Assembly (NCBI RefSeq): GCF_000003815.2
Contig: NC_049991.1
Coordinates: 16,184,971-16,248,970 of the forward strand
Source: Branchiostoma floridae
Taxonomy: Eukaryota; Chordata; Leptocardii; Amphioxiformes; Branchiostomatidae
Length of the DNA stretch: 64,000 bases
Reading direction: 5' to 3'
Every line of letters starts with the position of its first letter. Positions within the stretch are counted from its first letter, which is position 1. Under the pieces are notes generated by a model that did no database searches, was not told where the DNA came from, and saw nothing but the letters and a program-made list of their open reading frames with translations. This document shows, one piece after another, positions 57,801 to 64,000 of this stretch. Position numbers and translations under genes: made by a program.

Positions 57801-60800
57801 AGCATTAAGAAATAGTCTATAGCGGCCACTTGTCCAATGCGGCCACGGCCACGCGATTTCTGTCCGGTAGATACTGAAACACTGCCTATTGCGGTCATAC
57901 AGCGGCGGTATGTCATCCTGCGTCCGGTTTTGGCGGTAGCGGAAGTACCAACTGTACGTGTTCCATGAACGTTTGGTTTTAAGTCTTTGTCGGCGAATTT
58001 ACCAACATTCCCCATGGCAAAATCAATCATTTTTCAATTGGTAGATCTGACTTTGGCAGGGTACATTTGTAAGTTGAATTCTGAGATGATCGAGACAATG
58101 TTTCTTTATGAGAAAGATGTGGGCACTAAAATCATGATTTTGTAACTTATTGCTAGTGGTCAATTGATAAAAGCATTTTCTCTAAAGTGGCCACATTTCT
58201 TCAGCAGACTGTCCCTTGTGTGGCCGCTATGGACAGTTTTGACTGTATGTCGTAAATATTAATTTATTGAAAGCAGTCCATGTCCACAAAGCTATTTTGA
58301 AGGAAGAAAATTGTTCATAGTGATCTCCAAAATTTCCCTGTATAACAAAATCATATGGACACCATTTCATATATCATTATGTATTATATATGGGCAAGTA
58401 ACAAGCCTATTTGAACATCATTACACATGCATACATATACATGTTTGACATATTGAGGACAGAACTAACGAACCTTTGCCAAATGAAAAGTATTACGTAC
58501 ATATACATGTTTGTGTATACAGGAGCAATTACAGAAACAAATTAGTCCACGTGGGTATAGTATGTGCAATATGACATATTGAGGGCGAAAGTAACATAAC
58601 CATACTGTGTATGATACTATATAAAGCCAATCTAATTAAACCCATGTGAATATCAAATTTTATCTGATCCTTACCACCATAATAATAATAGCCTTTATTG
58701 CACATTCATGCCCTATCGGGCTAAGTACAGGCATATAGATACAAAAGGTAGTAATGCAGTACACATGGTTTCTAAAACATGGATTCTAAAACTAGTCTAA
58801 TAATGACCTCAATGAAAAGTGACCTGCAGGCCGATTTGAGCTTCTCATGAATAATGGTTCAATTATATACACTGTCTGATAATATGTGCAAGTTATGACA
58901 TATTGCTGGCGGAAATAACAAAACCATACTGTGTACAGGGCAAGTTTATAAGGGCAAATTTAAGACCATGTGGACATCACGATATAATGTAAGTATATAC
59001 AAGAGCAACTAGAGAAAAATATTAGTCCATGTGGACATTATGTGCCAGTCATTGTTACTGTCAGATAGACTTTTTACAAAACAAAAGCAGACAAAAATGT
59101 GTGAATACATAATTATGAACTACAAACATACCTGGTTTTGTGTCTTCCTTCTTGCCCTCCTCCTTACTCTCTGCTTTGTCTTTCTCCTCCTTGTCTTCTA
59201 AGACACCAGATGAGGTCTCAGACGTCTCAGACGTCTCCTGTGCTTTCTTCCCTGCAGTCTCTAATTCCATTGGTTCCTCCTGGCTCTCTGTCTTCTCCTT
59301 TTCTTCATCTTTCTTTGTGTTGGCTTCCATGTCAGGGGCTGATTTATCAACAGCCTTCTCACTAGTGTCAGGGACAGGTGTTTCTTCTGCTTGGTTTTCT
59401 GTGCTTTCTTTCTCTTTAGGCATTACCTTCTCACCTTCTTTATCTTTATCTGCTTCATGTACATCTGATTTCTTGACCAAGGTATCAGCGTCAGTTGTGA
59501 GCAATGGTTTGACTCCATCTTTCTTGACCTCCTTATCATCTTTCTTTACATCCTTCTCCGCCTCCTCCTCTGGTGCAGATACAAGTTTTTCTTCACTGTC
59601 AAGTTTTGGAGCTGCCGTTTCTTCCTTACCGGCAACAATAACATCGCTTACAGCACCAACTGGTGTAGGAGGCTGTGTTAGCACCTCTTCCCCTGTTTCA
59701 GTGTCCTTCTCTTTCCTGCCACTGAGCTCCTCTGATGACTGCTCCTTTTCCTCTTCTTGTTTCTCCGGCTCCTCAGCCTGCCTTGTTGTGGCTGACTCAC
59801 ACACTGGTGTAGTTTGCACCGTAGTGTCAGTGACAGTCTTGCCTTCAGTATGCGAAGTCTGCATTGCTGGATCAGTGATAGTGTTTCCTCCATCTCCTGC
59901 TGGTTTAGCTGGCTCTTCCAGGTTGACAGGAGTGTCAGATAACACAACGGATTCTTGAGAATTTGCTGAAGATATTTCCTGGCCGTCTTTTACATCAACT
60001 TTGTCTGCAACAGGCACATCACCTATAGACGCAAAAGGGAATCGTGTCAGAAATCCTAAAAGCTCTACCCTTCATAAGGCACTTCTCAGCTGCAAGATGC
60101 AGAATGGGCAGTGCCACTGCAGTGGTATAACTGAAGAATGGAACCAAACTGTGAAGGTGCACAAGTAGTGAGTAAACATTGTCAATGCCAGCTGCATAAG
60201 AGGTCTGTGCAATAGTGCCTCTAACAGCCACCACTACATGTAGCTAGCAAACTCTGAGTCTGGAGCCATGCACAGCAAATGGCCAGAGAGAAGCTACATA
60301 GACTGTCAACAAACCACAAAAAGACAACTGCTCCTAAATATAAGTCAGACTCTACATTATGACAGATGCAGCCATGACATGCTAGTTGGAGGAGTAGTGA
60401 CAGCGAAAGCTTTCTACTGGAGGCTTTCTACTGAGAAACCCGGACCACCTTCTTGGCCTGCCTGCAAAGGTGCACCAAACTCTTCAGAAGGACCAGCACT
60501 TTGCTGCACAGTTAGGACACTATCGTCCGTGGCTGTTATTTGCAGTGCAGCCACAGGACGGGCTGCCAATGTGGACTGGCCTCCCTCCAGACTGGACTCT
60601 GCTGTATGCTTTTCAGCCATACTTCTGAGCAGAGCTTTGATACATGGGAGACACCTCGAGTAAGTCACTTGGTAAAGAAAAGGGCGTAATGCATGTAACA
60701 GGCTCCACTTTAAGGTTGAAAGTCCACTTTTCCCATTTTGACAAGTGCTAAATTTTTTCAATATAAAAGCAATCGTGTTTGTTCTTTGTAATGTCTTCCA

Positions 60801-62931
60801 CACCATAGCTACCAATATAAGCTTAGAGGAAGGAAATTATGCCATTGTAGTCATATACTAGTAGTATGAACTATCAAGTAAAATCTGATTATTCTATTTC
60901 AGTGTAATTTGTTAATAAAGGCTAGACAACCAAGTAAACAAACTGAATATATCAAGACTATTTAACTGGTAAATGACGTCACTGCCAGTTAATCCTACTT
61001 TTTCTACTAAATGCTAGTGACACTGAAGAACAGTGATAGATGTCAACTTGAAATATCTGAAAGTATTCAATTGTAGAGATCAAATTACCCTTAACAATTC
61101 TAGCCTGAGTGTTTGGTAGTGGCCGATGGCTCAATACTTTCACTTACAAGAGACAATGTAACCACGTGGTTAGCAAGCGAAAGTATGGAGCCAGCGGTCA
61201 CTACCGTGGATTGTGCTCAGGCTATAACAATTCAGTGTGATGTTGCATATTCTTCCATGACAGAAATTTCTTTTATCACCTGTAGCTGAAGACACCACCC
61301 CAGTGGTTGAAGACAGAGTGAAGACAGTGGAGGTGGTTACCACACTGGCAGCTACAGAGGTCCCCAGCACCTGGATCGGGCTTGCAGAGTCCTGGGCCAC
61401 CTTGTTGGCTTCACCAATCTTTGCGAAGCGCCGTATGTCCCTGTGCTTCAGGTAGTCGTGGTCCACAGGAGTGGCGGTGTATGTGGGGGAGGTAGGGGTG
61501 CTGCCTGGGCCTGTGCTACATGTAGCCATCGTCACTGTTGGGTAAATGTAAAATATAATGCACATTACATTGATGAAAGTTAGACATCCAGATAATAAGA
61601 TAAGCCAAAAAGCAGTTACTCAAGCAACTGGATATGATTTTGGAAACGGTCAGATGTTTCAGATAGCATCTACTATCTTTCGTCAGTGACACTGAAGTGA
61701 TCTGGGAGAGATTGGTCTTTTATACCTTAACTGTAAATGCAAAAGAGCTGAAGACAATTTTGGATGTCCTTTAGGAAACAAGGTAAGACAAGGTCAATGC
61801 ACATTGTTGTGCCTGATGTGACAACTGTTCATCTCCAAGCGGATGTAAGGATCTGGCTTATCATTATTCTGTATTTTACACCTGATTTTGCAATTTAGTT
61901 TCTACTAAAATTCTTTTCTACTAAATTCTAGCATAGTATTTGTCAACAGTTCTTTTACATATGTTATCATTTTCCTCTTAGAACTTTATCCTACTAATAG
62001 ACAGGAAATCACTGCTTTAACACGAGTTGATTACACTACACTTGCAACAAGACTCTAGTTGGAGCTGCATTTCACCCAGCTGTACCTTTAGATAAGGATG
62101 AGGAGTCCTGTCCATCCTGGCTGGAGGACTCGGCTGCACTCCCCACACTGTCCCTGTCCCTCTGTCTCTCCCTCTTCTCCTTACCTAGTGCAAAGGGGCT
62201 CTCGGCTGCTTCCTAAGTGTATGTGCAAAGACAATTACTCTAGGCATCAAACGTTCAAAGCAGAAGTAAATGGGGTAACAGGGAGGTGTCAAATTCTACA
62301 TCACATGCAGATATGTACCTCAATAATCATCAAACATTACGACTGGACAGAATACATTATTTGTGATGTTCAACTTACGAAAGCTTGAGGCTGTTTTATA
62401 AGTTTTTAGAACTATCCCCATGGGGACTCAAAACAGCCTCCAATAACATATAAAATGTACATTGTAGTATAATAGTAACAGACAGTTGTAAGTCCAAAAA
62501 TAGTTGGCCCATGTCAGAACATTTGCCTAAAGAAACAGGATCCAGATGTTCATAATTCTCCTGAATTAGAGATGTTGGCAAGCCAGTGTGAGGGCTGCTA
62601 GAAGCGTGACTTAGTCAGGCCAAAAGTCAAATACCTTGATATATTTCTCTAGCAGATCGTAGTCCGGATTGCTTGGCTCCTTCAGGATGTACTTGATGAT
62701 GGAGGCGTGTATGCGGAAGAACACCTCCAGGGCCTCCATGGCCAGGTCGGGCGGGTTGTGGTAGTGGATCTTGCGGGGGTAGCGAGCCTCATCCTCGTGT
62801 AGGTAGACAGCAGCCAGCCGGTAGTGTTCCAGGAACACCTGCGGAGGGTTGCCCCGCTTCTCCGCCACCTTCCCCAACATGTAGTGATGGAGCCACTCCT
62901 CCTCCTCTCCGTCTCCCTCTATCTGGTTAGC
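54848..62931 (-). CDS. CABIN1: Calcineurin-binding protein cabin-1, C-terminal half
   Basis: CABIN1 is a nuclear TPR scaffold that inhibits calcineurin, represses MEF2 and joins the HIRA histone H3.3 chaperone complex. Minus-strand exons: 62931-62635, 62212-62086, 61534-61280, 60667-60449 (less sure), 60022-59132, 57733-57586, 57049-56806, 56023-54848. All phases fit, giving 1118 aa; earlier exons lie to the right of the window. Landmarks: [19 protein letters not shown] and [20 protein letters not shown]; an 891-base Glu/Lys-rich acidic exon; [55 protein letters not shown]. Near the C-terminus, [17 protein letters not shown] and QSAANV match the MEF2-binding helix of the human protein. The last exon has a 21-bp repeat (STPTHVQ, 55437-55489). 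Two exons have duplicated edges in the neighbouring introns. Confidence 0.93.
56054..56350. mobile_element. TACAGTCAAAC-type element, diverged
   Basis: It begins TACAGTCAAACTGCCGTAGA and has repeated TGGTCACTATAGACAGG- and GGTCACATCATATTGGCTAG-like words that fold on one another. It lies in a CABIN1 intron. Related to 45787 and 57812. The right end is unclear. Confidence 0.4.
56367..56806. repeat. Tandem repeat (159-169 bp) copying a CABIN1 splice donor
   Basis: Units start TGTGCTAG at 56367, 56536 and 56695. Each has GATTAGGGCCT-like sequence, GCTGACAG-type words and CTTTCATCACTGAGCC. The third runs into the true donor at 56806 (CTGTTTCAG then gtacac on the minus strand). The first unit keeps a similar donor (GTTTTAG then gtacac); the second is altered (TTTTTAAG then gtactg). 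Confidence 0.7.
57447..57530 (+). mobile_element. Decayed tRNA-derived SINE head
   Basis: GTGCAGTGCGTTGGGCTAAG, CCCAAGAGGTTCCGGGTCAA and AACCTGCCATGTCACC show the anticodon-arm and box B layout with mismatches. It lies in a CABIN1 intron just left of the exon ending at 57586. Confidence 0.45.
57812..58250. mobile_element. TACAGTCAAAC-type element with inverted ends
   Basis: Left TAGTCTATAGCGGCCACTTG; right GTGGCCGCTATGGACAG then TTTTGACTGTA, which is its inverse. The middle has repeated GCGGCCACGG, GCGGTCATAC and GTGGCCACA words. In the CABIN1 intron 57734-59131. Confidence 0.55.
58681..58757 (-). mobile_element. LINE 3' tail (reverse orientation)
   Basis: On the minus strand: TACTTAGCCCGATAGGGCAT, GAATGTGCAATAAAGGC and a (TATTAT)-type end, the form of a 3'-terminal LINE tail with a short simple repeat. 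Confidence 0.45.
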
Positions 62932-64000
62932 CTGAGAAACAACAATCAGCTATTAACCATCTCCCTCTACATTCAGCCTGCTAAGGTTTTTTTAGCCACT
63001 TCTCTAAAATGTAGTGATGGAGCCACTCCTCCTCCTCGCAATCCCCCTCTATCTGGTTAGCCTGAGAAACCGCAATCAGCTCTTAATCCTTAGTCTGCTA
63101 AGGTTTCTCAGCCACCTTCCCCAACATGTAGTGATGGAGCCACTCCTCCTCCTCACCATCCCCCTCTATCTGGTTAGCCTGAGAAACAGCAATTAGATAT
63201 TAACTTTCAGTCTGCTAAGGCTTCTCAGCCACCTTCCCCAACATGTAGTGATGGAGCCACTCCTCCTCCTCTCCATCCCCCTCTATCTGGTTAGCCTGAG
63301 AAACAACAATCAGCTATTAACCCTTAGTGTGCTAAGGCTTCTCAGCCACCTTCCCCAACATGTAGTGATGGAGCCACTCCTCCTCCTCACCATCCCCCTC
63401 TATCTGGTTAGCCTGAGAAACAACAATCAGCTCTTAATCCTTAGTCTGCTAAGGTTTCTCAGCCACCTTCCCCAACATGTAGTGATGGAGCCACTCCTCC
63501 TCCTCTCCATCCCCCTCTATCTGGTTAGCCTGAGAAACAACAATCAGCTCTTAATCCTTAGTCTGCTAAGGTTTCTCAGCCACCTTCCCCAACATGTAGT
63601 GATGGAGCCACTCCTCCTCCTCACCATCCCCCTCTATCTGGTTAGCCTGAGAAACAACAATCAGCTATTAACCCTTAGTGTGCTAAGGCTTCTCAACCAC
63701 CTTTCCCAACATGTAGTGATGGAGCCACTCCTCCTCCTCGCCATCCCCCTCTATCTGGTTAGCCTGAGAAACAACAATCAGCTATTAACCCTTAGTGTGC
63801 TAAGGCTTCTCAACCACCTTTCCCAACATGTAGTGATGGAGCCACTCCTCCTCCTCACCATCCCCCTCTATCTGGTTAGCCTGAGAAACAGCAATTAGAT
63901 ATTAACTTTCAGTCTGCTAAGGCTTCTCAGCCACCTTCCCCAACATGTAGTGATGGAGCCACTCCTCCTCCTCTCCATCCCCCTCTATCTGGTTAGCCTG
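62932..64000 (-). repeat. 117-bp tandem array of a CABIN1 acceptor and exon 5' end
   Basis: Copies of the true exon start (minus-strand first base 62931) recur at 63061, 63178, 63295, 63412, 63529, 63646, 63763, 63880 and 63997: one step of 130, then exactly 117 each time. Each unit reads, on the minus strand, a TTTCTCAG acceptor, then coding-like sequence for [20 protein letters not shown] and AEK, then CCTTAG (Pro-stop), then a short intron-like piece. The eight 117-bp units are almost identical; the nearest unit (62932-63060) is older. The array continues past the window. Confidence 0.9.

Noticed and set aside
59140-59958. 272-codon plus-strand Ser-rich ORF
   Set aside because: Antisense shadow of the Glu/Lys-rich CABIN1 exon; low-complexity codons on one strand leave the other open.
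63248-63898. 217-codon plus-strand ORF with a 39-aa Leu-rich repeat
   Set aside because: It exists only because the 117-bp unit is a multiple of three. It is the antisense of the CABIN1 exon copies and crosses splice-acceptor sequence.
62932-64000. CRISPR-like array
   Set aside because: The units are 117 bp, contiguous, without unique spacers, and match a neighbouring exon in a eukaryotic gene.

Overview
The window is eukaryotic and looks like an invertebrate-chordate genome, most likely amphioxus (Branchiostoma). This is inferred from spliced genes with short GT-AG exons, predicted proteins close to vertebrate LSM11, PROKR, ABAT and CABIN1, and a very high density of short inverted-repeat (MITE/fold-back) elements, tRNA-derived SINE relics and CR1/L2-like LINE scraps. 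There is one 100-N assembly gap (8565-8664). No operons, CRISPR arrays or rRNA genes are visible.

Layout. (1) 148-1617 (+): last three exons of LSM11, the U7 snRNP Sm-like protein. (2) 1.6-8.6 kb: intergenic repeat field, including duplicated composite repeats and a 1.19-kb transposon-like element nested in one of them. (3) 8794-14694 (+): complete seven-exon secreted trypsin-like S1 protease, 281 aa. (4) 18264-25834 (-): two-exon prokineticin-receptor-like GPCR, 427 aa, with a 6.3-kb intron. (5) 26-42.5 kb: gene-poor region with hAT-type MITEs, fold-back elements, LINE fragments and several tandem repeats, including a 246-bp repeat rich in ATGCAAAT octamers. (6) 43005-54129 (+): complete 15-coding-exon 4-aminobutyrate aminotransferase (ABAT), 503 aa. 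(7) 54848-62931 (-): C-terminal half of CABIN1, running off the right edge. ABAT and CABIN1 are convergent and their poly(A) signals lie about 45 bp apart.

The most unusual feature is a recurring pattern in the two convergent genes: short tandem arrays built from an exon edge plus its splice site, lying beside the true exon. ABAT has six decayed copies of the acceptor and 5' part of coding exon 12 (the PLP-lysine exon), plus a copy of the exon 11 donor end. CABIN1 has at least nine 117-bp copies of an acceptor and exon 5' end, and extra copies of another exon's donor. A second notable case is a MITE inserted into the TA of a splice donor in the protease gene, whose target-site duplication recreates the donor.

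The five genes have unrelated jobs (histone mRNA processing, extracellular proteolysis, peptide signalling, GABA catabolism, calcineurin/MEF2 control). No functional cluster is implied.
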